From positions 1 through 64,000 of the forward strand of contig CAMEIX010000014.1 of NCBI GenBank assembly GCA_945919075.1: a stretch of 64,000 nucleotides of DNA. The letters run 5' to 3'. Every line of letters begins with the position of its first letter. Position 1 is the first letter of the stretch. The DNA is from an uncultured Lachnospiraceae bacterium. GTDB taxonomy: Bacteria; Bacillota; Clostridia; Lachnospirales; Lachnospiraceae. Positions 44,678-53,247 of the stretch are shown in pieces. Position numbers and translations under genes: made by a program. The notes under the pieces are model-generated. The model saw only the letters and a list, made by a program, of their open reading frames with translations, was not told the origin of the DNA and did no database searches.

Positions 44678-46150
44678 CTACATCACCGAAGCCACTTGCC
44701 CGATGGCTTCTACAAAAGGTCCCGAATAAATTCCGAAAATAATGACCACCGTCACGAAAAAAATGAGCGGAAGAATCATCATCCAGTTAGGGTCCGTAAG
44801 ATTCTTTATTTTACTGTCATCAAAATTTTTCCCGGGGAAAAATGCTCTCACCGAAATCGTTAACATATACATAGCTGTAAAAAGCGCGGAAACAAGAAGT
44901 GCCACAACTCCCCAGACTGCAAGAGGATTCTCATTATCCACCGCTGCACTCATCAGGTTCCATTTACTGATAAATCCGGCAAATCCGGGCACACCCATCA
45001 ACGCAAGTCCTGCAATGGTAAAAATGATAAATACCTTCGGCATCTTCTTTCCCATACCGTCCAGTTCAAAAATATAACTTTTACCGGACTGATGCATCAC
45101 AGCACCGGCACAGAAAAAGGAACAAATTTTCATAAACGAATGAAACAGCATATGAAGCATGGCACCTGCAAATCCAAAAGCAGACATAAGCGTTACCCCA
45201 AAAAGAATGTACGAAAGGTTGCTGACCGTAGACCATGCCAGACGTCTTTTCAAATGCGTCTCTTTCAAGGCGCGTGCACTTCCATAGATTATGGTGAAAA
45301 TAACAAATGCCATAACCACATTCTGTGCCCATGTTCCCCTTACAAATCCGGCTCCGAAGTTGTAATAAGTGATTCGCATAACCGCAAAAGCACCGGTATT
45401 TACAACCGCAACCGCATGCAACAGCGCCGTAACAGGCGTAGGTGCAACGCCGGCTTTGGGAAGCCAGGCAGAAAATGGAAAGACTGCTGTTTTCATACCA
45501 AATCCAAAAAAGGCCATTACGTACATAAAAAGTGCCAGATTACGGTAATTTCCAATCTGCTCTAAGTCCAGAACACCTCCCGGGGTAAAGACACCGGTAC
45601 TGCCATAGGACAGTATAAATATCATACCGATAAAGGCAAATGCAGCACCGCCAATCATAAAATACAAATACGTACGACTGGCTAATACCGCCTCTCTGGT
45701 CTGGGTATGCATGATAAGCGGCAGCGTGATCAGACTCATCATTTCAAAAAAGAAATACAAAGTCAGGATATTTTCTGCCATTGCAACCCCCAGTGTAACT
45801 CCAAAGGTGATGACATAGAACATAAAAAAGGTTCTTTCCCGTTCTTCCTTTTTCATATATTCGAAAGAATATAAAATAGCAAAAGGCCAAAGCACCGCTG
45901 CCAGTCCTGCAAATAAGGAACCTAATCCGTCCAGATGAAAACTGACACTTAAGTTTCCGGTAAAGCGGAAAAGTACAAAAGCCTCTTCCGGTTTGTTAAG
46001 AAGCATGGCAATGACAAGCGCCGAATTCAAAACAACCAGGGTTTCAATATAAAACATCATCTGTTTTCTGTTCTTAAACGGCAGGACAGGAATCAAAACA
46101 CCGCCAATGATTGGTAACAGAACAACCGTAATCATAATTGCAATATTCAT
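44678..46150 (-). CDS. Proton-antiporter-type membrane subunit
   Basis: The 490-residue protein has about 14 spans and the antiporter core FGMKTAVFPFSAWLPKAG with HAVAVVNTGAF. In the second channel helix Asn stands where the sister subunits have Lys (IVKAG, LTKTG). It resembles hydrogenase-4/Mbh/Mrp large subunits and NuoM/NuoN more than any one of them. GGAGG lies seven bases before the ATG. It is third of four tandem large subunits. Confidence 0.85.
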   Translation of the reverse strand: MNIAIMITVVLLPIIGGVLIPVLPFKNRKQMMFYIETLVVLNSALVIAMLLNKPEEAFVLFRFTGNLSVSFHLDGLGSLFAGLAAVLWPFAILYSFEYMKKEERERTFFMFYVITFGVTLGVAMAENILTLYFFFEMMSLITLPLIMHTQTREAVLASRTYLYFMIGGAAFAFIGMIFILSYGSTGVFTPGGVLDLEQIGNYRNLALFMYVMAFFGFGMKTAVFPFSAWLPKAGVAPTPVTALLHAVAVVNTGAFAVMRITYYNFGAGFVRGTWAQNVVMAFVIFTIIYGSARALKETHLKRRLAWSTVSNLSYILFGVTLMSAFGFAGAMLHMLFHSFMKICSFFCAGAVMHQSGKSYIFELDGMGKKMPKVFIIFTIAGLALMGVPGFAGFISKWNLMSAAVDNENPLAVWGVVALLVSALFTAMYMLTISVRAFFPGKNFDDSKIKNLTDPNWMMILPLIFFVTVVIIFGIYSGPFVEAIGQVASVM

Positions 46151-46165
46151 CTCATATCCTCCCTT

Positions 46166-47560
46166 CTAAAAAATAAGCCCTGAAATTTCTCCCACGTAAC
46201 CGGTCAGGAAATTAGGAAATACACCGCATAGTACTGCTAAAACTGCCAATATAATCAACGGAATCAACATAAGCTTCGGTGGTTCTTTTTTCTCAAATCC
46301 GCTTCCTTCCTCCCCGGGGAAGAATCCCTTCATGGTAATGGGAAGCAGATAACCCGCCGTAAGAAGTGCACTGATTAACAAAACAGCCGGGCCCAGATAA
46401 CGGAAAATTCCGATATGAGCAGAAAGTGCACCCTCCGCCAGATACCATTTGCTGATAAATCCGGAAGTTGGAGGGATTCCGATAAGCGCCAGAGCAAAAA
46501 AAGTATAACAGGACAGGGCAACCGGCATTCTCTTTCCCACTCCTGCAAGTTCATCCACCTTCGTCTTATTCAGGCATACAATGAAGATACCTGCCGTCAG
46601 GAAAAGCCCACATTTTACAAAAGCATGAAAGCATACATGAAGCATTGCCCCCATAAAGCCATTTTCCGTCATTACAAAGAGACCAAACAAAATATAACTT
46701 ACCTGACTCACCGTAGAATAAGCCAGACGCTTTTTGAATACTTTCTCCCGATAAGCAAGCAAAGATCCCATAAATACGGTTATCAGTGCCAGAGTCATTA
46801 GCGCATACTGTACCCAGGTTCCGGCAAGATAGAAAGGTCCCACCAGATAATAAATTACTCGGATAATCGCTAAAACTCCCGCTTTTACAATAATTGCGGA
46901 CATGACTGCGGATGCCGGAGAAGGAGCCACCGGATGTGCTGCCGGCAGCCAGGAATGAAACGGGAGCATACCGGCCTTCACACCGAAACCGATAATCATC
47001 ACAAAAACCGCAATATAGAGCATATTCTGCCCTGCTGCCCCGGGAAGAAGTGTTCCGCCCGGAACAAATTTCAGGCTTTCGCAATAACGACTTAGCTGTA
47101 AAATACCGAAAAGTCCCATATACGCACCGCACATGGAATAAAACAGATATTTCAAAGAAGCCATAATTGCTTCCTTAGAACCATTATGCATAACAAGAGG
47201 AAAGGAAACCAAGGTCATTAATTCGTAAAACATATACATGGTAACCAGGTTACCTGCGGCATTTAATCCGATTAAGACCCAGTAAAGCAGAAGGTAAAAA
47301 ATATAAAACCGCTTCTCTCCGCCCTCATGTTTCATATACACCATGCTGTAAAGCCCGACAGACAGCCACACAATGGAAACAATGGTAATAAACCATTTTC
47401 CCAATGCATCGATATGAAAATAAACCGGAATATCCTTCATCAGATAAAAAGCCGTAAATTCCCCGTTGGTAAAAAAAGTAAGTACCAAGGCAAGAATTAC
47501 GGAAACTACCAAAAGAAGGACACTGAAAATTGCTGTAGAATTTGTTTTCTTAACACTCAT
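46166..47560 (-). CDS. Proton-antiporter-type membrane subunit
   Basis: The 464-residue protein has about 14 spans, the core GFGVKAGMLPFHSWLPAAHP and the second lysine in IIVKAGVLAIIR. It is similar to the following subunit (LYFFFEMMSL versus MYMFYELMTL), so the two probably arose by duplication. AGGAGG precedes the ATG. It lies between the MrpD-like gene (12 bases) and the next subunit (15 bases). Confidence 0.85.
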   Translation of the reverse strand: MSVKKTNSTAIFSVLLLVVSVILALVLTFFTNGEFTAFYLMKDIPVYFHIDALGKWFITIVSIVWLSVGLYSMVYMKHEGGEKRFYIFYLLLYWVLIGLNAAGNLVTMYMFYELMTLVSFPLVMHNGSKEAIMASLKYLFYSMCGAYMGLFGILQLSRYCESLKFVPGGTLLPGAAGQNMLYIAVFVMIIGFGVKAGMLPFHSWLPAAHPVAPSPASAVMSAIIVKAGVLAIIRVIYYLVGPFYLAGTWVQYALMTLALITVFMGSLLAYREKVFKKRLAYSTVSQVSYILFGLFVMTENGFMGAMLHVCFHAFVKCGLFLTAGIFIVCLNKTKVDELAGVGKRMPVALSCYTFFALALIGIPPTSGFISKWYLAEGALSAHIGIFRYLGPAVLLISALLTAGYLLPITMKGFFPGEEGSGFEKKEPPKLMLIPLIILAVLAVLCGVFPNFLTGYVGEISGLIF

Positions 47561-47572
47561 ATTCCGCCCTCC

Positions 47573-49081
47573 TTAGGAAAACATCTTAAGACCGGACTCA
47601 ATAAACCGGATAATCGGTTCCGAATTAAGACCCAGTATAAAATTCAGAATAATTAATAAAATCAAAGCCGCCGACTTAAGAGGATCTTCCCGCATCTTGA
47701 TATTACGGTAGTTTTCTCTTCCCACAGTGTCCTTTACCGGAATGTAAATCCGGATAACCGTCTTCATGAAATAAACCGCATTCAGAATAGTACTGATTGC
47801 CAGAGCAATTAATGTGGGCAGAAGTTTTACATCATGACCAATCGCCGCCTGCGAGAAAAACATTTTGGAAATGAAACCGGAAAACATGGGCACACCCACC
47901 ATGGACAGAGAACCCACTGTAAATGCCAGCCCGGCAAGCTTATTTCGATAACCTGCACCATCCAGTTTCTTAAAGTTTACATTCCCGTCCGAACAGTCGG
48001 TAATACCGCTTCCCGCAATAAAAAGCAGGGATTTTGTGGCAGCATGGGAAAAAATGTGGTAGATACTTGCAATCATTCCGGCTGTAGTTCCTAATCCAAA
48101 GCCCATATAAATATAACCAATCTGTGCGACAGAGGAATAAGCAATCATCCGGCGGATATTACTTTCCATGATTGCACCCACGGAACCCATAATCATACCC
48201 GCAATACCAAAAACAAATAAAATATTGATGATTTTGGTATTGGAAATGATATCAAACCCAATTACCCGGTAAAATATCTTAACCAATAAGAAAATATAAC
48301 CCTTGGATACCAGGGAGGATAAAATTGCTGCCGAAGAAACCGTGGAATATCCGTAAGCGTCGGGCAGCCAGGTATGAAACGGAAAGAGTGCACTCTTAAT
48401 GGCAAGACCCACACACATAATACAAATCGAAATCATTAACGGATTCTGGTACTGACCGGTGCTAACTAAGCCTGCCACTGCTTCCTTAATATTACTCATG
48501 AGCAAATGTCCGGTCAGGTCGTAAAGGAAACAGATTCCAAGCAGAAACAGACCGGAACCCAAAAGACTCATAATCATATAACGGGTAGCCGCCTCAATGG
48601 TCCGACCGTTCTGTTTAATCATAATCAGACCACAGGCAGAAATAGTATTAATTTCCACAAAAACATAAGCCGTAAATAAGTCGTTGGTATAAATCAGGGC
48701 AAGCAAAGAACATAAAAGCAGATTTGTCATGATGTAGTAAAGATTCTGCTTGCCGGGCTCAATTTCTTTTTCCCTCTCCTTTACTCCGCCAATCATACAC
48801 AAAAGCATGATAATACAGAAAAACAATGCCATGAATGCTTCCAATACACCGGCGCGAATTTCATTTCCCCAGGGAGCAGGAAAATGACCCATTGTATAAA
48901 CAAAAGCTCCTTTTGTCTGTAAAACATACGCCAACACCGATGCCTGCATCGCACCAAGCACACATAAAACAAAATAATTGACTCTTCTTGCCCATTTCCC
49001 ATTCAAAACAGAGGACAAAGGACCGGAAAACAAAGAGAGAACAATGGAAATAAACGGGAAATTACGAACAAATTCCATCAT
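47573..49081 (-). CDS. mrpD: Cation antiporter subunit D
   Basis: The 502-residue protein matches MrpD/MnhD: the MGHFPAPWGNEIRAG segment resembles the GGWPAPxGI motif of MrpD. The core LAIKSALFPFHTWLPDAYGYSTVSSAAILSSLVSKG carries the channel lysines. It has about 14 spans. It overlaps the mrpC stop by four bases (ATGA). It is likely one of the ion-translocating subunits of the Na+(or K+)/H+ antiporter. Confidence 0.9.
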   Translation of the reverse strand: MMEFVRNFPFISIVLSLFSGPLSSVLNGKWARRVNYFVLCVLGAMQASVLAYVLQTKGAFVYTMGHFPAPWGNEIRAGVLEAFMALFFCIIMLLCMIGGVKEREKEIEPGKQNLYYIMTNLLLCSLLALIYTNDLFTAYVFVEINTISACGLIMIKQNGRTIEAATRYMIMSLLGSGLFLLGICFLYDLTGHLLMSNIKEAVAGLVSTGQYQNPLMISICIMCVGLAIKSALFPFHTWLPDAYGYSTVSSAAILSSLVSKGYIFLLVKIFYRVIGFDIISNTKIINILFVFGIAGMIMGSVGAIMESNIRRMIAYSSVAQIGYIYMGFGLGTTAGMIASIYHIFSHAATKSLLFIAGSGITDCSDGNVNFKKLDGAGYRNKLAGLAFTVGSLSMVGVPMFSGFISKMFFSQAAIGHDVKLLPTLIALAISTILNAVYFMKTVIRIYIPVKDTVGRENYRNIKMREDPLKSAALILLIILNFILGLNSEPIIRFIESGLKMFS

Positions 49082-49455
49082 CTGCCCTCCTTTTTGAGCA
49101 TCAGGGATATCTCATCCAAATCCAAAGTATGGTATCTTCTGAAAAGACGGATCGTAAGCGATAACATCAGTGCCGTAACAGAAACAGAAACCACAATACC
49201 GGTAAGCACCAGTCCGCTTGGAATCGGATTTACATAAGCGGCAACATCCTGTACTCCGTCCACCACAATAGGAGCTTTTCTTCCTGTAATATATCCTTTT
49301 AATGCAAGAAATAAATACGTAGCCGTATCCATAATATTCAGTCCTATAATTTTCTTAATCAGATTTTTCTGCAAAAGAAGATTACTGAATCCGATTGCAA
49401 ACAATATCATTGCTACGGCTTCTTCATAATTTATCATCAGATTTCCAAGCTGCAT
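49078..49455 (-). CDS. mrpC: Cation antiporter subunit C
   Basis: A 125-residue, three-span protein like MrpC/MnhC and NuoK. It has FAIGFSNLLLQKNLIKKIIGLNIMDTATYLF and PIPSGLVLTGIVVSVSVTALMLSL, the NuoK-like helix. It stops within the mrpD start and begins one base after the mrpB-type gene. Confidence 0.93.
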   Translation of the reverse strand: MQLGNLMINYEEAVAMILFAIGFSNLLLQKNLIKKIIGLNIMDTATYLFLALKGYITGRKAPIVVDGVQDVAAYVNPIPSGLVLTGIVVSVSVTALMLSLTIRLFRRYHTLDLDEISLMLKKEGR

Positions 49456-49456
49456 C

Positions 49457-50431
49457 TTAAAAACCTCCTTTTCGAAACATCACATAGAAGGCATACATGG
49501 TCCCGGAAACTACCACACCCACACAGATATTCAAAATCAGAATCAGACCACTGCTGATAATAGCGCCGGGAACCCCCAAAGGAATGATGCTCTCTATATG
49601 GTTTGCCCCGGTATAGAAGGAATAACTTTTTGCCGCCGCATAACAGAAAAGTGCGCCAAAACTCATCCACTTGTAAGTCTTTGCGGTAAAAAATCTCTCT
49701 GTTTTTTCAAAACCAAAGGCATTCAGATAAAGAATCAGTCCTGCACCGATTACCGCACCGCCGGAAAATCCGCCCCCGGGTCCTAAATGACCGCATAAAA
49801 TAATGTACACACCGAAAATAATGATGAGCGGTACCAGAAATCTGGCTGCCGACTGCAAAATCAGATCATTTTTAGGTTCAAAATGACGGTCATCTATCTC
49901 TGCATCCGATTCTTCTTTCCTTTTTTTACTGTTTTTGTCAACACGCAGAAGGATTAATACCGTACAGGTTGCGATGAACAAAACATGGGATTCTCCCAAG
50001 GTATCAAAAGCACGATAATCCAGAATCATACCGGTCACAATATTAACCGCACCGGTTTCCTGTAATCCCTTCTCTATATAACGGGCACTTACCTCGTTAT
50101 TTACGGGATTATCCGCATTACCGAAAGGAGGCAGGTCAGCTACCGCAAACAAAAGCATGGCAACTAAAAACAAACAGAAAAGAATCGAGAATCCCCGGTA
50201 TATTTTCCGGAATTTCCGGATTTTCGAGTTATTCTCTAAATCATAAATTCTCTCACGGATTTCCTTCTTTTCCTTCAAATTCTGCTTTTTTAACTTCTCA
50301 TATTCCGGATCTATGGACTGTTTTTGCATTTCCACATGACCCACATAAGGATCCTTAGAGCCGCTTAACCACTTTTCAAATTTTCCGGAAAGGGTCTTGT
50401 CGTATTCCTCTTTGGGAAGTTTCCTACTCAT
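49457..50431 (-). CDS. Fused MbhE-like and MrpB subunit of the cation antiporter
   Basis: The 324-residue protein starts with a charged cytosolic region of about 85 residues. A two-span segment with LPPFGNADNPVNNEV and DYRAFDTLGE follows (like MbhE or the end of MrpA), and then the MrpB domain with CGHLGPGGGFSGGAVIGAG. In other operons these are separate genes or the first part is the MrpA C-terminus. ATG 50431 overlaps the previous stop by eight bases. The longer frame from 50545 would lie within the previous gene. Confidence 0.82.
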   Translation of the reverse strand: MSRKLPKEEYDKTLSGKFEKWLSGSKDPYVGHVEMQKQSIDPEYEKLKKQNLKEKKEIRERIYDLENNSKIRKFRKIYRGFSILFCLFLVAMLLFAVADLPPFGNADNPVNNEVSARYIEKGLQETGAVNIVTGMILDYRAFDTLGESHVLFIATCTVLILLRVDKNSKKRKEESDAEIDDRHFEPKNDLILQSAARFLVPLIIIFGVYIILCGHLGPGGGFSGGAVIGAGLILYLNAFGFEKTERFFTAKTYKWMSFGALFCYAAAKSYSFYTGANHIESIIPLGVPGAIISSGLILILNICVGVVVSGTMYAFYVMFRKGGF

Positions 50432-50696
50432 TTTCCTCACCCTCCCCTTCTTTGTTGGTATCCATAATGGCATGAATTTTTTTAAGAGTAAGCACAAAAA
50501 GAACCGTGGTAATACCGGCTCCCACAGCTGCTTCGGTAATGGCAAGGTCGGGAGATTCCAGAATCACCCAGATAATCGCCATAATCGAACTATAGGACAT
50601 AAAAATAAGTACCGTATTCAACAGACTTTTTGCCAGACTTGCTGCAATGGCACAAACAACCAAAAATAGCATCAGAATTGCTGTAAATACTGTCAT
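50424..50696 (-). CDS. MbhD-like subunit (DUF4040), MrpA C-terminal equivalent
   Basis: A 90-residue, three-span protein: LLNTVLIFMSYSSIMAIIWV, ESPDLAITEAAVGAGITTVL, matching the DUF4040 segment that is the C-terminal part of MrpA and the MbhD subunit of membrane-bound hydrogenases. It overlaps both neighbours (4 and 8 bases). Confidence 0.87.
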   Translation of the reverse strand: MTVFTAILMLFLVVCAIAASLAKSLLNTVLIFMSYSSIMAIIWVILESPDLAITEAAVGAGITTVLFVLTLKKIHAIMDTNKEGEGEENE

Positions 50697-51049
50697 GACT
50701 TATCCTCCTTCCTGCTCTTAAGCTCATCCATGGTCAACATTTTATAATGCTTTTTACTCTCTTCATCCGTTGTAATTTCCAGTCTCGCAATCAAATGAGA
50801 AGATGTGGGAGAAGAAATCCATAAGAAAACGATTACCAAAAGCATCTTGAGAGAAGTAAAATTAAGGCCACAAAGTACAATCAGGCCAATCATACTGAGT
50901 CCGATTCCCAAAGTATCGCCAAGTGCCGCCGCATGCATCCGGTTCAAAACATAATGAAACCGGAACACCCCGAATACCTCAATCATAAAAATAACAATCC
51001 CTGCCACCAGAAACAGGCCACCGATAATCAAACGTAACATTTCCATCAT
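50693..51049 (-). CDS. mrpG: Cation antiporter subunit G
   Basis: A 118-residue MrpG/MnhG protein: three spans, with GVFRFHYVLNRMHAAALGDTLG (the typical R-hydrophobic-Y/R-H-A-A signature) and ISSPTSSHLIARL. A charged tail follows. It overlaps both neighbours by four bases. Confidence 0.93.
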   Translation of the reverse strand: MMEMLRLIIGGLFLVAGIVIFMIEVFGVFRFHYVLNRMHAAALGDTLGIGLSMIGLIVLCGLNFTSLKMLLVIVFLWISSPTSSHLIARLEITTDEESKKHYKMLTMDELKSRKEDKS

Positions 51050-51351
51050 TCTTCCCCCTGTTCCTTATTAGAACTGCTCTTCTTTTCCAGATAAACGCCC
51101 ATATAAACCTTAGTCAGAACAATTACCGCAAGAAAACTGATCATCGCATAAATAATGCAGACGTCCATCAGATAACCTTCGTTCAACATAACCGACAGGA
51201 TGGAAATTATGACAATTACCATGGTACCCATCATATTTACAGCCACAACACGGTCTGCAATTCTCGGTCCGATAATGGCTCTGATCAGACATAAAATAAC
51301 CAAAACTGCCAGAATAATCAGACAAACCGTCAATAACGTATTCATATCCAT
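51046..51351 (-). CDS. mrpF: Cation antiporter subunit F
   Basis: A 101-residue MrpF/MnhF protein with three spans and the motif RAIIGPRIADRVVAVNMMGT (family RGPSxxDRVVAxD). It lies six bases after mrpE and overlaps mrpG by four bases. Confidence 0.93.
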   Translation of the reverse strand: MDMNTLLTVCLIILAVLVILCLIRAIIGPRIADRVVAVNMMGTMVIVIISILSVMLNEGYLMDVCIIYAMISFLAVIVLTKVYMGVYLEKKSSSNKEQGEE

Positions 51352-51357
51352 CCTCCT

Positions 51358-51819
51358 TTACTCTTTTTCCACTTCTTCCACTATTTTGGTAAACACATTA
51401 TCATCTATCCCCTCTGCGTAGGACTCATCCAGGCAATGAACCATGTAAGTATCCCCCTCAAGAGATGCCGTAATCGTTCCCGGGGTCAGAGTAATGGAAT
51501 TGGCAATCATGGTTTTTCCCAAAGGAGTTTTCGCCTTCCCCTTAAAAGTCACAATGGCGGGCTCAATCTCTTCCTTCTGGGAAAAAATAAAATGAATCGT
51601 TACCAGATTTGCCTTTACTACTTCCACAAGAAGATGGTAAATGTATTTCATATATTTGCCGGCTTTTTTGTATCCGTTTATTTCTTTCTTAATACTGTAA
51701 TCCATAAATTTACAGGTAAACCAGAATATCACCAGAGAAATTACCACACCGAAAATCGCAATTTCCAATGTAAAATTTGCATTAAATATCACCCACAAAA
51801 CAAAATATAAAAGTATCAT
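51358..51819 (-). CDS. mrpE: Cation antiporter subunit E
   Basis: A 153-residue MrpE/MnhE protein: two spans at the start, then a cytosolic beta domain with KTPLGKTMIANSITLTPGTI and HCLDES, both family marks. ATG 51819 is preceded by GGAGG; an in-frame TTG upstream overlaps that site. It opens the antiporter operon (promoter 51856-51884). Confidence 0.92.
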   Translation of the reverse strand: MILLYFVLWVIFNANFTLEIAIFGVVISLVIFWFTCKFMDYSIKKEINGYKKAGKYMKYIYHLLVEVVKANLVTIHFIFSQKEEIEPAIVTFKGKAKTPLGKTMIANSITLTPGTITASLEGDTYMVHCLDESYAEGIDDNVFTKIVEEVEKE

Positions 51820-51855
51820 ATCTGCCTCCGGAATTTTCTTCTTTATCAACCCTTT

Positions 51856-51884
51856 ACTTTAGAACTTTTTTCCATACAAGTCAA
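51856..51884 (-). promoter_or_regulatory. Promoter of the antiporter operon
   Basis: On the minus strand TTGACT (51879-51884), a 17-base spacer and TAAAGT (51856-51861), 37 bases before the mrpE ATG. Confidence 0.72.
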
Positions 51885-51950
51885 CTTTAGAAATATATAA
51901 TATTTCTGTTAATTTTGCCCAATATATGTGTATTTTTATAAAAAGAAGCC

Positions 51951-51989
51951 AAAAAAGAAAAGCATGAATCAATTACCATGCTTTTCTTT
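51951..51989 (-). terminator. Terminator of the two-span membrane protein gene
   Basis: A perfect 13-bp stem (51954-51966 with 51977-51989) and a U-rich run on the minus strand (A-run 51951-51956). It lies 20 bases after the stop. Confidence 0.9.
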
Positions 51990-52008
51990 ATATATTTCCA
52001 TTTACTTT

Positions 52009-53214
52009 TTACACGTTATTATTCATTTCTTCATAGGTCTGTTCCTGACTTACCCCGGCTTCAGCCCTTTTCTCTTCCCGATAGCGGATCATCTGCTGAA
52101 TATCTGTTCTGTAAATCTTTGCTGCCTCGTCTGAATAACCTAAAATCAGTCCGGGACATGCCTTTTGCAATGTTTCCAGTACACTTGTTGCTTCCGCATT
52201 ATTCTTTACGTTAATCATGAAGCTCTTTTTGTTATCCTTGCATACATTCACTGCAAAAGATTTACCGGTGGTAATAAAATAGGTCTTATGTGTAGTCTGG
52301 TGTATGTAAGCCCATAAAAATTCACTTAATGAATGAACTGATGAACTGGATCCCATAGTATACAAGAACTCTCTGCCGATTTTGTACCCATTACATAAAG
52401 TAACCGCAGACTGGAAATCACTTTCTACCCTGGAAAGTTCAAAAGCACTCCTATTATTAAGTTCTTTGATTAACTTCTTCTGGAATCCTCCGGTTGCCGC
52501 TCTTACAATCACCAGAATACCGATAACAGTTAATATGAGTCCTAAAATAGTAAAGAAAATAACAAGACCGTACTCACCGTGTTTCATATATCCAACTTTA
52601 ATATAATACGGGCTGCAGTATTCATCGATTTCTTCCAAAGTATAACCTTCATCAAGGAAGAAATCTTTATAATAATCATACATTTCATCGGTCATTTTAA
52701 CAATCTGGCCGGTAAATTCATAGTGATCCTTCAAGGTACCTAAAAGTTCTTCATTTGTGATGGAAGAATCAAAATACCATTCTTCGAATGTATTAAAGAA
52801 ATCCATTACATTTTCGTCCACTTTGTCTGCTTTACTGAAATCCTTTTTTTCAAAACAGATGCCCATGTAACGAAATCCATCATTTTCTTCTTCAAAATAA
52901 TGATCTATTCCGCCAATTAATACGATGTTCATCCTTGAAGTAACGCCCTCTGATACCTTCACACCGTTCTTGGTTCTTGTGGTTGTTTCTTCCGCAAAAG
53001 TACCATAACTGAATTTGTAATCAATTTTTACAAACTGATTGTCAATTTCGTCCATTGTTAAAGTATTAAAATCCACAGGTCCTTTCACATAAGTAAAGAA
53101 ATCGGAACCAAATATGGCAAGCAATACCACACCAACTACAATAAGCAGAATGGTAATCGGCATGACTGCCTTTACGGATTTCTTTTTCATTTCTTCTAAC
53201 ATGGATGTTCCCAT
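52009..53214 (-). CDS. Two-span membrane protein of unknown function
   Basis: The 401-residue protein has a short basic cytosolic start and a span at about 15-40. An external acidic domain of about 165 residues follows (many D, E, Y), then a second span (about 225-245) and a cytosolic C-terminal domain of about 150 residues with IGREFLYTMGSSSSVHSLSE and TYFITTGKSFAVNVCK, reminiscent of a PH-like fold. I do not recognise the family with certainty. AGGAGG precedes two adjacent ATG codons; the second (53214) has better spacing. It starts 33 bases after gyrA and may be co-transcribed. Confidence 0.72.
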   Translation of the reverse strand: MGTSMLEEMKKKSVKAVMPITILLIVVGVVLLAIFGSDFFTYVKGPVDFNTLTMDEIDNQFVKIDYKFSYGTFAEETTTRTKNGVKVSEGVTSRMNIVLIGGIDHYFEEENDGFRYMGICFEKKDFSKADKVDENVMDFFNTFEEWYFDSSITNEELLGTLKDHYEFTGQIVKMTDEMYDYYKDFFLDEGYTLEEIDEYCSPYYIKVGYMKHGEYGLVIFFTILGLILTVIGILVIVRAATGGFQKKLIKELNNRSAFELSRVESDFQSAVTLCNGYKIGREFLYTMGSSSSVHSLSEFLWAYIHQTTHKTYFITTGKSFAVNVCKDNKKSFMINVKNNAEATSVLETLQKACPGLILGYSDEAAKIYRTDIQQMIRYREEKRAEAGVSQEQTYEEMNNNV

Positions 53215-53247
53215 CATACGCCTCCTGTTCGACTCTTCCAAATCTAT

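Noticed and set aside
42670-51819. Respiratory complex I operon
   Set aside because: No peripheral-arm subunits (NuoB, C, D, E, F, G, I) or NuoH are present, while MrpE, F and G signatures are clear.
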